From NCBI RefSeq assembly GCF_015354505.1, contig NZ_JACAFP010000007.1:99317-163316 (forward strand): a stretch of DNA of 64,000 nt, in the 5' to 3' direction. A program made the translations under genes and the position numbers. The stretch comes from Microbacterium sp. UFMG61 (GTDB taxonomy: Bacteria > Actinomycetota > Actinomycetes > Actinomycetales > Microbacteriaceae). Below are positions 37,051-45,812 of this stretch, piece by piece (position 1 is the stretch's first letter; every line of letters begins with the position of its first letter). The notes beneath the pieces are model-generated. The model made no database searches. It had not been told where the DNA came from and was given only the letters and a program-made list of their open reading frames with translations.

Positions 37051-37848
37051 GTGACCGACTCCACGCCCTCCGCAGATCTGTCCAGTGACCTCGCGCTGGC
37101 GCTCCGGCTCGCCGATGCGGCCGACGCGCAGTCGCTCGCGCGCTTCGACAGTGCGGATCTCGAGATCCGCACCAAGGCCGATCACTCCCACGTCACGGAC
37201 GCCGACCTCGCGACAGAGCGCGCGATCCGCGAGATCCTCGCATCGGAGCGTCCGGACGACGGGATCTTCGGCGAGGAGTTCGGCGCAGATGGCAGCACCG
37301 AACGACAGTGGATCATCGACCCGATCGACGGCACCGCGAACTTCCTGCGCGGTGTGCCGCTGTGGGGCACCATGATCGCTCTCGCCGTCGACGGAGTGCC
37401 CCAGGTGGGCGTGGTCAGCATGCCCGCGCTGGGCCGTCGCTGGTGGGGTTCGACAGGGTCCGGAGCGTGGACGGCGACTGCCGACGGCCCTCGCCGCCTG
37501 CACACGTCGGACGTGTCCACGCTCGACGACGCCAGCGTCAGTTTCCAGAGCATCACGCAGTGGGCCGATGCCGGCCGACTTCCGCAGCTGCTCACTCTCG
37601 CCGACCGGGTCTGGCGCGACCGCGCCTACGGTGACATCTACGCGTACATGCTCCTCGCCGAGGGGCGCCTCGAGATGGTCGCCGAGTTCGGCGTGAAGGA
37701 GTACGACATCGCGGCCGCCGTGCCGATCGTGCGCGAGGCGGGAGGGCGCATGACCGGTTTCGACGGCGCCGAGACGATCTCCGACCTCTCGACACTCGCC
37801 AGCAACGGCACGCTGCACGACGCGTTCCTCGAGCTCCTGCACGACTGA
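37051..37848 (+). CDS. hisN: Inositol monophosphatase-family phosphatase, probable histidinol-phosphatase
   Basis: This 265-aa protein of the Mg2+-dependent IMPase fold has VTDADLATE (48-56), GEE (74-76), the metal motif WIIDPIDGTANF (87-98) and EYDIAAAVPIV near residue 225. Length and the LRGVPLWGTMIAL segment match actinobacterial HisN, which makes histidinol. IMPase or CysQ activity cannot be excluded, because the fold is shared. It starts with GTG, apparently leaderless. The lipoprotein gene begins 19 bases after its stop. Confidence 0.85.
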   Translation: MTDSTPSADLSSDLALALRLADAADAQSLARFDSADLEIRTKADHSHVTDADLATERAIREILASERPDDGIFGEEFGADGSTERQWIIDPIDGTANFLRGVPLWGTMIALAVDGVPQVGVVSMPALGRRWWGSTGSGAWTATADGPRRLHTSDVSTLDDASVSFQSITQWADAGRLPQLLTLADRVWRDRAYGDIYAYMLLAEGRLEMVAEFGVKEYDIAAAVPIVREAGGRMTGFDGAETISDLSTLASNGTLHDAFLELLHD

Positions 37849-37867
37849 CCACCACGAAGGCCCCGCG

Positions 37868-38440
37868 ATGACCCCCCGCATCACCTCCGTCGGCATCGGC
37901 GCTCTGCTCCTCGCGATCGCGATGACCGGATGCTCCGCCTCGGCACCTGAGGCGACCACACCGTCTCCTCAGGCTCCGCAGCCCTCAGCGAGCGCAACCG
38001 CCGATCCCGTGACGACTCCGACTCCGCTCGCCACCCCTGCGAAACCCACGTGCGAGACGATGATCTCGGACGGCACCGTGAGTGCGCTCACGGAGGTGGG
38101 GTGGACGGCCGAGGAAGAGGAGGAGTTCGTGATCGGCGATGTCACGATGTCCGAGGGACTGCTCTGCTTCTGGGCGGACTACTCGGTCGCCTCCGACCAC
38201 GGGCAGCTCTACGGCTGGTCTCCGATCACTCTCGATGATGCGACGCGGGCGCAGTCCTCGCTCCTGGACCAGGGATGGACACGCGAAGACGGCCCTGACG
38301 GGATCTACATCACCGAGGACCCTCAGTTCTCGATGGGCACGGATGACGCCGGGTATGGGATGACTTATCTGTTCGGGGACGGCTGGGTCAAGTTCGCCGA
38401 CACCCGCGAAGGGCTCATCCTGATCGACTGGGCGGGCTGA
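37868..38440 (+). CDS. Putative lipoprotein, unknown function
   Basis: This 190-aa protein has a signal peptide (MTPRITSVGIGALLLAIA) ending in the lipobox MTGC with the lipidated C22. A Pro/Thr/Ser linker (23-60) follows, then a soluble domain of about 130 residues with two cysteines (C near 62 and near 99) that could pair. It is expected on the outer face of the membrane. No family was recognised. AAGGCCCC upstream is a poor ribosome site, and co-transcription with the hisN-like gene is likely. Confidence 0.82.
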   Translation: MTPRITSVGIGALLLAIAMTGCSASAPEATTPSPQAPQPSASATADPVTTPTPLATPAKPTCETMISDGTVSALTEVGWTAEEEEEFVIGDVTMSEGLLCFWADYSVASDHGQLYGWSPITLDDATRAQSSLLDQGWTREDGPDGIYITEDPQFSMGTDDAGYGMTYLFGDGWVKFADTREGLILIDWAG

Positions 38441-38471
38441 GCGGCTCCCCCAGCCCGGGAACACGCGAGGG

Positions 38472-38477
38472 TAGTTT
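38472..38477 (+). promoter_or_regulatory. -10 hexamer of coiled-coil gene, leaderless
   Basis: TAGTTT lies 7 nt before the ATG at 38485. Confidence 0.45.
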
Positions 38478-38484
38478 CGCTGTC

Positions 38485-39348
38485 ATGACACGTGAGGTCT
38501 CGATCGAGGGCATCGCGTCGGAGCTCTACGCCGGCCCCCTCGACGAATTCATCCCCGCGCGGAATGACCGTGCACGGGAAGCCGCATCAGTCGATCCCGC
38601 ACTCGCCGCACGCATCAGAGAGCTTCGCAAACCCTCGGTCGCCGCATGGGTGGTGAACGTCTTCGCGGTCGAGCGGAGAGCGCAGCTCGACGACGCACTG
38701 CAGCTCGCTGAGCAGCTCCGCGATGCGCAGGAGGACCTCGATGCCAAGGCGCTCAGCCAGCTCGGTCGAGACCGACGGGCGCTGACCGCCCAGCTGGCAT
38801 CCCTCGCATCCGACCTCGCAGAGGCGCGAGGAGAGCGCGTCACCGCTGCGACGAGGGAATCGGTGCAGCAGACCCTCAGCGCGGCGTTCTTCGACGCGGA
38901 TGCCGCCGCCGCGGTCTCGTCAGGGCGACTCGTGCGCGCTCTCGAACCGCGAGGCACCTTCGCGGAATCGATGGAGTCGATCGTCGGGGGCGGCGCTCCC
39001 CTGGCGACGGCGCGGGCGGAGAAGCCCATCGACGAGGTCGACGCTCGGAGGCGGCGACGCGACGCCGAACGCCTGGTCAGAGAGACCGAGCAGACGCGGG
39101 ACCGAGCGGCTCGGGGAGCGACGGCCGCGGCACGTGCACTCCGGGAGGCAGAGGCGGATGCGGAGGCGCTCTCTTCGCGTGCGGTGGACCTGGAGAAGGA
39201 GCTCGCAGCTGCGCGTCAGGACATGGAGCGCGCCGGGCATGCGATGGAGGGCGCCCGAACAGCTCAGCAGGATGCCGCGGCCCGGCTGGCCGAGGCGGAG
39301 AAGGCGCTGCGCCGAGCGGAAGCCGCTCTCGAGCACCTCGACGGCTGA
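38485..39348 (+). CDS. Coiled-coil protein, unknown function
   Basis: This 287-aa protein starts with a conserved actinobacterial N-terminal domain (SELYAGPLDEFIPARNDRAR, then IRELRKPSVAAWVVN, residues about 12-58). It is followed by two long Ala/Glu/Arg-rich coiled coils (about 60-125 and 185-287) split by a hydrophobic stretch near 130-165. No catalytic motif is seen. Homologues are annotated only as hypothetical. It would act in the cytosol, perhaps binding nucleic acid or a partner. It ends at a bidirectional hairpin before the tmRNA gene. Confidence 0.8.
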   Translation: MTREVSIEGIASELYAGPLDEFIPARNDRAREAASVDPALAARIRELRKPSVAAWVVNVFAVERRAQLDDALQLAEQLRDAQEDLDAKALSQLGRDRRALTAQLASLASDLAEARGERVTAATRESVQQTLSAAFFDADAAAAVSSGRLVRALEPRGTFAESMESIVGGGAPLATARAEKPIDEVDARRRRRDAERLVRETEQTRDRAARGATAAARALREAEADAEALSSRAVDLEKELAAARQDMERAGHAMEGARTAQQDAAARLAEAEKALRRAEAALEHLDG

Positions 39349-39383
39349 CCCGGCGACGAGCGCGGGAACACCTCGCACGCAGA

Positions 39384-39424
39384 GAACCCCCGTGATACCG
39401 ATTTAAGCGGTCTCACGGGGGTTC
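39384..39424. terminator. Bidirectional terminator
   Basis: GAACCCCCGTGA (39384-39395) and TCACGGGGGTTC (39413-39424) form a 12-bp stem with an inner ACCG/CGGT pair. It follows the tmRNA 3' end on the minus strand and the coiled-coil gene on the plus strand. Confidence 0.85.
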
Positions 39425-39443
39425 TTCACCTGTGACAGCGACC

Positions 39444-39813
39444 TGGTGGAGCTGGGGGGAATCGAACCCCCGTCCAACGCTGAGTCTCCACGCCTTCTCC
39501 GGGCGCAGTCTGTGCAGACGTTCTGCTCGGCTCCGACCTTTGTCACAGACACCTAAGTCGACGAGCCCAGCCTGGGAAGAGTCCCACGTGACGTCCAGAC
39601 GCCATCACGCAGCAAGATTCCTAGATGACGCCAGGATCCGTATCGGAATCACATACGGCCTGACGGACTATCGGGCTCGCTTATGCAGCGAGGGCGAAGT
39701 CGTTGCGCTTGGTTTCGGCAACTATTTTTTTGCAGAGAGCGTTTACGAGATAACTCTGCATCCTCGGCCCGCTTCTCGTGGATTCACAGGCGCTGTCGAA
39801 ACCGATCAGCCCC
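39444..39813 (-). ncRNA. ssrA: Transfer-messenger RNA
   Basis: The 370-nt reverse strand begins GGGGCTGATCGGTTTCGAC and ends in CAGCTCC-A-CCA with the CCA encoded. The acceptor stem GGGGCUG/CAGCUCC pairs over 7 bp, and the 3' domain has GATTCCCCC like a T-arm. The tag frame (39719 to 39681) reads from resume codon GCC, after TAGTT: A-E-T-K-R-N-D-F-A-L-A-A then TAA. Stalled ribosomes are rescued and their peptides tagged for ClpXP-type proteolysis. The A-rich stretch before the tag (AAAAAAATAG) is the usual signal. Confidence 0.96.
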
Positions 39814-39943
39814 GTGGTCCTTCTCTCGAAGGAGCCGCTGTCACACTGTGGAGTTTCCAACTCGGAGACCGAAGTACCCGAGCATCACAGACTACAACGT
39901 TCGCACCCCGTTCGCCATTCCATCGAGCGTCAGGACGCTGGCG

Positions 39944-39949
39944 TAGAGT
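39944..39949 (+). promoter_or_regulatory. -10 hexamer of SIMPL gene, leaderless
   Basis: TAGAGT lies 6 nt before the ATG at 39956. Confidence 0.5.
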
Positions 39950-39955
39950 CGCCCC

Positions 39956-40624
39956 ATGAGCGAAGTGACCGTCACCGTCCGCGGCGAGCATGAGGCGCGG
40001 GTCGCGCCCGAGCGCGCCACCATCCGTGTCAGCGTGCGCGCAGAAGGCGCGGAGCGTTCCGCCGTGGTCGAACGGGCGATGCGCCTCACGGAGCCGGTGC
40101 GCGACAGCATCACCGCCCGAGAAGGCTCCGGCACCGTCGTCGACTGGACCAGCACGCGGCTGACCGTGCGCGCTGAGCGCCCCTGGAACAACGAGGGCAC
40201 GAGGCTGGATCCCGTGTACTACGCCAGCATCGACCTGACCGCCACGTTCACCGAGGCATCCGAGCTGTCGATCTGGGTGTCCGACATCGCGCCCTGGGAC
40301 GGGGTCGAGGTGGGCTGGGTGAACTGGCACCTCACGCCCGAGACCACCGCACGGGTCGAGCGCGAAGTCGCCGCCGAGGCGGTGGGTGTGGCCGTCTCTC
40401 GGGCCCAGGCGTACGCGACTGCGCTGGGCCTGGGCGAGGTCGTCCCCGTGGAGATCGCGGATGTCGGACTGATCGCTCCCCCGCCCTCACAGCCTTTCGC
40501 CGGCATGGCGAAGGCGCGCGGAATGATGCAGGAGTCCGCCGCTCTCGCCGACGCTTCGATGGAGTACGAACCCGACGAGATCGTCATCTCTGCGACCGTC
40601 GAGGCTCGCTTTCTGGCGAGCTGA
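39956..40624 (+). CDS. SIMPL (DUF541) domain protein
   Basis: This 222-aa protein is a single SIMPL domain: VTVTVRGEHEARVAPERATIRVSVRAEG at the start, the central DPVYYASIDLTATF, and the conserved end AQAYATALGLGEVVPVEI with a PDEIVISATVEARF strand. Most family members are exported, but no signal peptide is present here, so it is probably cytosolic. The function of the family is not established. It ends 6 bases from the convergent hflX stop. Confidence 0.88.
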   Translation: MSEVTVTVRGEHEARVAPERATIRVSVRAEGAERSAVVERAMRLTEPVRDSITAREGSGTVVDWTSTRLTVRAERPWNNEGTRLDPVYYASIDLTATFTEASELSIWVSDIAPWDGVEVGWVNWHLTPETTARVEREVAAEAVGVAVSRAQAYATALGLGEVVPVEIADVGLIAPPPSQPFAGMAKARGMMQESAALADASMEYEPDEIVISATVEARFLAS

Positions 40625-40630
40625 GCCGCC

Positions 40631-42148
40631 TCAGGCGCCCGTGTCGCTGGAGAACGGCGCGAGATCTGCCGCGAGGCGCTCGGAGACGCGGGCGTGCACG
40701 GCTGTGCCGCCCTCCAGATGCTCGACGGAGAGCAGCATGCCCGTCTCATGGATCGCGGCCACGAGGTCGCCGCGGTCATACGGGACGACGGCGTGGATCT
40801 CGACCGCGGGCTTGGGAAGGGCCTCCTCGATCGCGGCGCGAAGCTCTTCGACCCCCTCACCCGATCGCGAGGAAACGAAGTGGGCTTTCGGCTCGAGGCC
40901 GCGAAGGACGAGTCGCTCCCCCTCATCGATCAGGTCGGCCTTGTTGAACACCACGAGTTCAGGCATGTCCCGCACACCGACATCACCCATCACGTCGCGG
41001 ACGGTCTGCAGCTGACCGGCGGGGTCAGGGTGGGATCCGTCGACGACATGCAGCACGACATCCGCGTCTCCGACCTCTTCGAGAGTGGATCGGAACGCCT
41101 CGACCAACTGGTGCGGCAGGTTGCGCACGAAGCCGACCGTGTCGGTCAGCGTGTAGACGCGACCGTCGGAGGTCTCGGACCTGCGCACTGTCGCGTCCAG
41201 GGTCGCGAACAGGGCGTTCTCGACCAGCACTCCGGCGCTCGTGAGCGCGTTGAGGAGACTCGACTTGCCCGCGTTCGTGTACCCGGCGATTGCCACGGAG
41301 GGAATCGTGTTGCGCTTTCGTTCCGCGCGCTTCGCCTCGCGTGCGGGGCCGAAATCACGGATCTGGCGACGCAGCAGGGCCATCTTGGTGCGGATTCGGC
41401 GTCGATCGAGCTCGATCTTCGTCTCACCGGGACCTCGTGATCCCATACCGGCACCGCCCGCACCGACCTGGCCACCGGCCTGACGGCTCATCGAGTCACC
41501 CCAGCCTCGCAGACGAGGCAGAAGGTATTCGAGCTGGGCGAGTTCGACCTGCGCCTTGCCCTCGCGGCTCTTCGCGTGCTGGCTGAAGATGTCGAGGATC
41601 ACGGTGGTCCGGTCGATGACCTTGACCTTGACCACGTCCTCCAGGGCGCGCCTCTGGCTGGGTGCGAGCTCCGTGTCCGCGATCACCGTGTCGGCGCCCG
41701 TGGCAGCGACGATGTCCTTGAGCTCCTGAGCCTTACCGCGTCCGATGTAGGTAGCGGCATCCGGATGCGGGCGGCGCTGCAGAACACCGTCGAGCACCAC
41801 CGCACCCGCGGTCTCCGCCAGCGCGGCGAGCTCGCGCAGCGAGTTCTCGGCATCCTCCTGGGCACCCTGCGGATACACGCCCACCAGCACCACGTTCTCG
41901 AGCCGGAGCTGTCGATACTCGACCTCGGTGACGTCCTCGAGCTCGGTCGACAGTCCTCCGACGCGCCGGAGTGCGTGCCGATCCTCCAGATCCCACTGGT
42001 CACCGTCCGACGTCGCGTGCGACGCCGTGGAATGGTCCTGCAGCGCCTGGGCTGCTCCGAACACACGAGGCTCAGTGCGTGTCTCCGCATTCGCGAGCAC
42101 GCGCTCGACCGCTCCGTCGTCCGTGGTGGGTGTGGTGCTCTCCGTCAT
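40631..42148 (-). CDS. hflX: GTPase HflX
   Basis: This 505-aa TRAFAC GTPase has the HflX N-terminal domain (residues 80-245, with GAGGAGMGSRGPGE at about 229-242), a coiled linker, then the G domain with GYTNAGKSS (289-297), the switch/G3 DTVGFVRNLP and the G4 NKAD. HflX binds the 50S subunit and splits stalled or stressed ribosomes. The N-terminal 75 residues are a disordered extension common in actinobacteria. It is divergent from an RsmC-like methyltransferase. Confidence 0.96.
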   Translation of the reverse strand: MTESTTPTTDDGAVERVLANAETRTEPRVFGAAQALQDHSTASHATSDGDQWDLEDRHALRRVGGLSTELEDVTEVEYRQLRLENVVLVGVYPQGAQEDAENSLRELAALAETAGAVVLDGVLQRRPHPDAATYIGRGKAQELKDIVAATGADTVIADTELAPSQRRALEDVVKVKVIDRTTVILDIFSQHAKSREGKAQVELAQLEYLLPRLRGWGDSMSRQAGGQVGAGGAGMGSRGPGETKIELDRRRIRTKMALLRRQIRDFGPAREAKRAERKRNTIPSVAIAGYTNAGKSSLLNALTSAGVLVENALFATLDATVRRSETSDGRVYTLTDTVGFVRNLPHQLVEAFRSTLEEVGDADVVLHVVDGSHPDPAGQLQTVRDVMGDVGVRDMPELVVFNKADLIDEGERLVLRGLEPKAHFVSSRSGEGVEELRAAIEEALPKPAVEIHAVVPYDRGDLVAAIHETGMLLSVEHLEGGTAVHARVSERLAADLAPFSSDTGA

Positions 42149-42204
42149 CCGGTCCTTGTCTCTGGGTTTTGTTGCGAGCCTTAACCTTAGCCCGCGCTGT
42201 CCGC

Positions 42205-42210
42205 TACGCT
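42205..42210 (+). promoter_or_regulatory. Promoter of RsmC-like gene, leaderless
   Basis: TACGCT lies 6 nt before the ATG at 42217, and TTAACC (42181-42186) is 18 bp upstream as a possible -35 element. Confidence 0.55.
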
Positions 42211-42216
42211 CACGGT

Positions 42217-42870
42217 ATGGGGTCCGACCATTACTTCACCGCGGCCCCGGCAAGCCCCGAGAACCTGCGCTCGCTCCGTGTGACGCTCGCAGGCCGTGAG
42301 CTGGACGTCACAACCGCTGGTGGCGTCTTCAGCCCGGATCGGCTGGATGCCGGTACTGCCGTCCTACTCACCAACATGCCGCCCGTCCCGCCGGGTGGTG
42401 ATCTTCTCGACCTCGGCAGCGGATGGGGACCCATCTCGCTATCGATGGCACTCGCTGCTCCGCACGCGACCGTCTGGGCGGTCGACGTCAATGAGCGTGC
42501 CCTCGACCTCGTCCGCCGCAACGCCAAGGCGCTGGGCCTCACCAATGTCAACGCGTCTTTGCCCGGCGATGTTCCCGACGACGTGACCTTCCGCACCATC
42601 CGCTCGAACCCGCCCATCCGCGTGGGCAAGAGCGAGCTGCACGGACTGCTCGAGAAGTGGATCCCCCGCCTCGACGAGCGCAGCGACGCCTGGCTCGTCG
42701 TCCAGCGCAACCTGGGTGCCGATTCGTTGCAGCGCTGGATCGCCGCGACCTTCCAGCCGGGTTTCAGCGTGCATCGGACAGCGACGGCCAAGGGATACCG
42801 TGTCCTGAAGGTCCGCAAGCACGGATCACCGCCGACCGCGCCGATCGCGGTGGCCGAGGTCGAATCCTGA
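42217..42870 (+). CDS. RsmC/RlmG-like class I methyltransferase
   Basis: This 217-aa protein has the family start GREL-DVTTAGGVFSPDRLDAGT (about 27-46), the SAM site LLDLGSGWGPIS (63-74), the acidic VDVNERAL, and the adenine/guanine N-methylase motif SNPPIRVGK (130-138). This matches the RsmC group, which methylates the N2 of a guanine in rRNA. It has only the C-terminal catalytic half found in short actinobacterial members, so the target base is uncertain. An in-frame start further upstream reads through hflX antisense and is rejected. Confidence 0.88.
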   Translation: MGSDHYFTAAPASPENLRSLRVTLAGRELDVTTAGGVFSPDRLDAGTAVLLTNMPPVPPGGDLLDLGSGWGPISLSMALAAPHATVWAVDVNERALDLVRRNAKALGLTNVNASLPGDVPDDVTFRTIRSNPPIRVGKSELHGLLEKWIPRLDERSDAWLVVQRNLGADSLQRWIAATFQPGFSVHRTATAKGYRVLKVRKHGSPPTAPIAVAEVES

Positions 42871-42930
42871 GCTGAGCCGGAGTTGCTCACAGCAGGTCGC
42901 TGAGACCCCAGGAGTAGCGCCACTTCGCGA

Positions 42931-42945
42931 GCCGGCCGTGCCGGC
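42931..42945. terminator. Weak hairpin between convergent genes
   Basis: GCCGGC-CGT-GCCGGC is a short G/C palindrome 7 bases after the dapF stop. It has no T-run. Confidence 0.35.
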
Positions 42946-42951
42946 CCGTCC

Positions 42952-43824
42952 TCAGACGAGGTCGACCTCGCCGCTGAAGACCAGCTGCGCAGGACCCGAC
43001 AGAGCGACGTGCTCGCCGTCCTCTGCGGGGAACATCCGCACGCCGAGGGTGCCGCCGGGGACCTCCACCCGCCAATTGTTCGGTGCCTGCTCGCCTGCCC
43101 AGTAGCGTACGGCGAGGGCTGTGGCGGCGACGCCAGTGCCGCAGCTGAGCGTTTCGCCGACCCCGCGTTCCGAGACCCTCATCCGCACATGACCGATGCC
43201 GTCCCGAACGAGCGGCTCCCCCGGTACGACGAACTCGACGTTCGCGCCCGCAGGCAGGCGAGGCTCGAGATCAGGTGCTCGGTGCAGTTCGAGCGATGCG
43301 AGTTCGACATCGGATGCGAGCGCCACGACGACGTGAGGGTTGCCGACATCGATTCCGAGGCCGGGGCGCGTGACGGCCAGACCGTCGGCCGTCACGAGTG
43401 GATCGTCTCCGGAGAGCTTCCACAGTCCGAGATCGACCTGGTAGCCGGTCTCGCTACGAGTCACATCGCGAACTCCCGCGCGCGTTCCGATCGGAAGAGT
43501 GGAACCCGCCTCGATGGTCGCGAGGCCGGAACGCACGAGGTAGTGGGCGAAGACGCGGATTCCGTTGCCGCACATCTCGGCGATCGAGCCATCGGCGTTG
43601 CGATAGTCCATGAACCACTCGGCGTTCGGCTCTTCTTCGAGCGCAACGCGCCCGTCGGGGATCGCAGCCGATCGTACGACACGGAGAATGCCGTCTGCGC
43701 CGATGCCGAAGTGGCGATCGCACAGCACGGCGACCTGCTCGACGCTCAGGTCGAGAGCACCGTCAGGATCGGCGATGATGACGAAATCGTTGCCGGTGCC
43801 GTGCCCTTTGGTGAATGCGACCAT
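42952..43824 (-). CDS. dapF: Diaminopimelate epimerase
   Basis: This 290-aa cofactor-independent racemase has the two active-site cysteines C85 (EMCGNGIR) and C228 (LSCGTGVAA) in matching halves, plus [10 protein letters not shown] at the start. It interconverts LL- and meso-diaminopimelate for lysine and peptidoglycan. TAGACT lies 6 nt before the ATG, so the transcript is probably leaderless and separate from the GNAT gene just upstream. Confidence 0.97.
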   Translation of the reverse strand: MVAFTKGHGTGNDFVIIADPDGALDLSVEQVAVLCDRHFGIGADGILRVVRSAAIPDGRVALEEEPNAEWFMDYRNADGSIAEMCGNGIRVFAHYLVRSGLATIEAGSTLPIGTRAGVRDVTRSETGYQVDLGLWKLSGDDPLVTADGLAVTRPGLGIDVGNPHVVVALASDVELASLELHRAPDLEPRLPAGANVEFVVPGEPLVRDGIGHVRMRVSERGVGETLSCGTGVAATALAVRYWAGEQAPNNWRVEVPGGTLGVRMFPAEDGEHVALSGPAQLVFSGEVDLV

Positions 43825-43830
43825 GGAACC

Positions 43831-43836
43831 AGTCTA
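43831..43836 (-). promoter_or_regulatory. -10 hexamer of dapF, leaderless
   Basis: TAGACT on the minus strand lies 6 nt before the ATG at 43824, in the 22-bp gap after the GNAT stop. Confidence 0.6.
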
Positions 43837-43846
43837 GGGATTCCCG

Positions 43847-44290
43847 TCACACGTCGACGACGAGGCGCTTGCCGGTGTTCGAGACCGTGAACGGCTCGTA
43901 TCCGAGAGCGTCATAGAATCCGAGAACGGCTTCGTTGCCCTCGCGGACCATCAGCTGGACCTTGGGACAACCCATCGCGACCAGCAGTCGCTCCGCCTCT
44001 GCCACCAGCGCACGGGCGACGCCTCGCCCCCGGTGGGACGGTGCCGAGGCGAGATAGTAGAGCCAACCGCGATGTCCGTCGTAGCCCGCCATGACGCTTC
44101 CGACGATGCGCGCGCGGGATTCCTCCTCGTCGCGCGACTCCACGACGAGGAAGAGCTCCGGCTGAACGCCGAGCTTTCGTTCGATGTCGAGCCGTGGATC
44201 GTTCCATGGCCGAGTGAGCCCGGCATCCGACCAGAGCCCCACGACCTCCTCGGTGTCGGCTCGGTCGAAGGCACGGATGGTCCAGCTCAT
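43847..44290 (-). CDS. GNAT-family N-acetyltransferase (YpeA-like)
   Basis: This 147-aa protein has a complete GNAT fold, with the acetyl-CoA motif A YYLASAPSHRGRGVARALV (about 79-97, RGRGVA) and motif B around GFYDALGYEPF (about 125-135). It resembles the YpeA group. The acceptor is unknown. The ATG at 44290 overlaps the stop of the upstream reductase-like gene as ATGA, so they are co-translated. A longer frame upstream is not coding. Confidence 0.9.
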   Translation of the reverse strand: MSWTIRAFDRADTEEVVGLWSDAGLTRPWNDPRLDIERKLGVQPELFLVVESRDEEESRARIVGSVMAGYDGHRGWLYYLASAPSHRGRGVARALVAEAERLLVAMGCPKVQLMVREGNEAVLGFYDALGYEPFTVSNTGKRLVVDV

Positions 44291-44844
44291 TCGATCGAGT
44301 CCAGACCCACTCGTGCCTGCCCTTTCAGCACGCGGTAACGACCACACAGGAAGCTGCGGTTGCGCGCCACCTCGACGAGCTCGAGGTCGAGAGCCCTCGG
44401 TAGGAGCGGCGCCCCGGATCCAAGAGTCACCGGCGCATACTGCACCCAGACCTCGTCGAGCAGACCTGCATCCGCGAACTGACCCGCGAGGTCGCCACCA
44501 CCGACCACCCAGAGATCTCTGCCCGCCGCGGCTTCGACCATCTCGCGGTGGAGCTCTGCGACGTCGCCCTGCGCCACGCGGATGTCCGCCCCGGTGGGAA
44601 GCATGACATCGCGGTGCGTGAACACCCAGGTCGGCTGCGTGTAGCCCCAGCGCCCGTCCTCGTGGCGCATGACCCACTCGAAGGTCGACGCCCCCATCGC
44701 CAGGGCGCCGACGTTCTTCTCGAACGCCGCATAGGACATCGGCCCGTCCTCATCGATCTCCTGCTTCAGCAGCCAGTCGAGGGAGTGCTCGGTCGTCGCG
44801 ATGAAGCCGTCGAGGCTGGATGCCGTGTAGTAATGGGTCGCCAT
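44287..44844 (-). CDS. Dihydrofolate reductase-family protein (RibD C-terminal fold)
   Basis: This 185-aa protein has the DHFR-like NADPH fold of the RibD C-terminal domain: YYTASSLDGFIATTEHSLDWL at the N-terminus, MGASTFEWVM near 58 and the nucleotide loop DLWVVGGGDLAGQF (about 119-132). The true DHFR of the region is folA at 59.3-59.8 kb, so this paralogue probably acts on another substrate. It begins 29 bases after the miaA stop and overlaps the GNAT gene. Confidence 0.88.
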   Translation of the reverse strand: MATHYYTASSLDGFIATTEHSLDWLLKQEIDEDGPMSYAAFEKNVGALAMGASTFEWVMRHEDGRWGYTQPTWVFTHRDVMLPTGADIRVAQGDVAELHREMVEAAAGRDLWVVGGGDLAGQFADAGLLDEVWVQYAPVTLGSGAPLLPRALDLELVEVARNRSFLCGRYRVLKGQARVGLDSIE

Positions 44845-44873
44845 GCTCTCAGGATCTCACCCCTCACCGACAT

Positions 44874-45812
44874 TCAGGACTCGAGCAGGTCTCGGGCGCG
44901 GATCGGCGCGCCGTGCCAGGAGAGTTCCGGATAGCGCTTGAACCACGAGACCTGACGCCGTGCGTACCGGCGGGTGAGGGCCTGCGTCTCGGCGATGGCC
45001 TCGGCACGCGTGAGCCGGCCGTCGAGCTGCGCCAGAGCCTGGGCGTAACCGATGGCACGCTGCGCAGTGGTGCCGCTTTCGAGCCCGTGCGCACGCAGTG
45101 CCTCCACTTCTGCGAGAAGCCCTGCCTGCCACATGCGCTCCACCCTCGCGTCGAGACGCTCGACGAGATCAGCACGCTCGAGGTGAAGACCCACGATGCG
45201 CGTATCCGCCCGCCAGAGCTCCGGACGCACAGGCAGGGCCGCGCCGTGGGTGGCGCTCCCCTGTTCGAGGACCTCGAGAGCACGGATCACGCGTCGACCG
45301 TTGCGCGGATCCACACGGGCTGCCGTCGCCGGATCCAGCGATCGGAGGCGGTCGAGCAGCACGTCGATACCCAGCGACTCCAGCTCGCGCTCCAGGCGCT
45401 CACGGGTGGCGGCGTCACGCGGCGGGAAGGCGAAGTCGTAGACGACGCTGGACACATAGAGGCCGGACCCTCCGACGAGGATCGCGTCTCCACCTCGATT
45501 CTGGATGTCGGCGATGGCAGCACGAGCCAACGGCTGGTACCACGCCACAGCAGCCTCTTCGTCGACAGCACGGACGTCGAAGAGATGGTGACGGATTCCT
45601 CGGCGCTCAGCCTCGGGAACCTTCGCCGTGCCGATGTCCATGCCACGGTAGAGCTGCATCGCGTCGGCGTTGACGATCTCGGCAGGGTTGCCACGGTCAC
45701 GCAGAGTCTCGGCGAGGTCGAGCGCGAGGTCGCTCTTTCCCGTGCCGGTCGCCCCGACGATCGCCCAGAGCCGCGTCCGAGGAGTGGCCGGCGCGGAGTC
45801 CGCTTCTGTCAC
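44874..45812 (-). CDS. miaA: tRNA dimethylallyltransferase
   Basis: This 312-aa protein has the P-loop GATGTGKS (20-27), the [17 protein letters not shown] segment (about 47-63) and LVGGSGLYV (about 108-116), all typical of MiaA. It adds dimethylallyl to N6 of A37 in tRNAs that read UNN codons. The GTG start at 45812 overlaps the miaB stop as GTGA, which supports this start over an ATG at 45914 inside miaB. MiaB then methylthiolates the same base. Confidence 0.95.
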   Translation of the reverse strand: MTEADSAPATPRTRLWAIVGATGTGKSDLALDLAETLRDRGNPAEIVNADAMQLYRGMDIGTAKVPEAERRGIRHHLFDVRAVDEEAAVAWYQPLARAAIADIQNRGGDAILVGGSGLYVSSVVYDFAFPPRDAATRERLERELESLGIDVLLDRLRSLDPATAARVDPRNGRRVIRALEVLEQGSATHGAALPVRPELWRADTRIVGLHLERADLVERLDARVERMWQAGLLAEVEALRAHGLESGTTAQRAIGYAQALAQLDGRLTRAEAIAETQALTRRYARRQVSWFKRYPELSWHGAPIRARDLLES

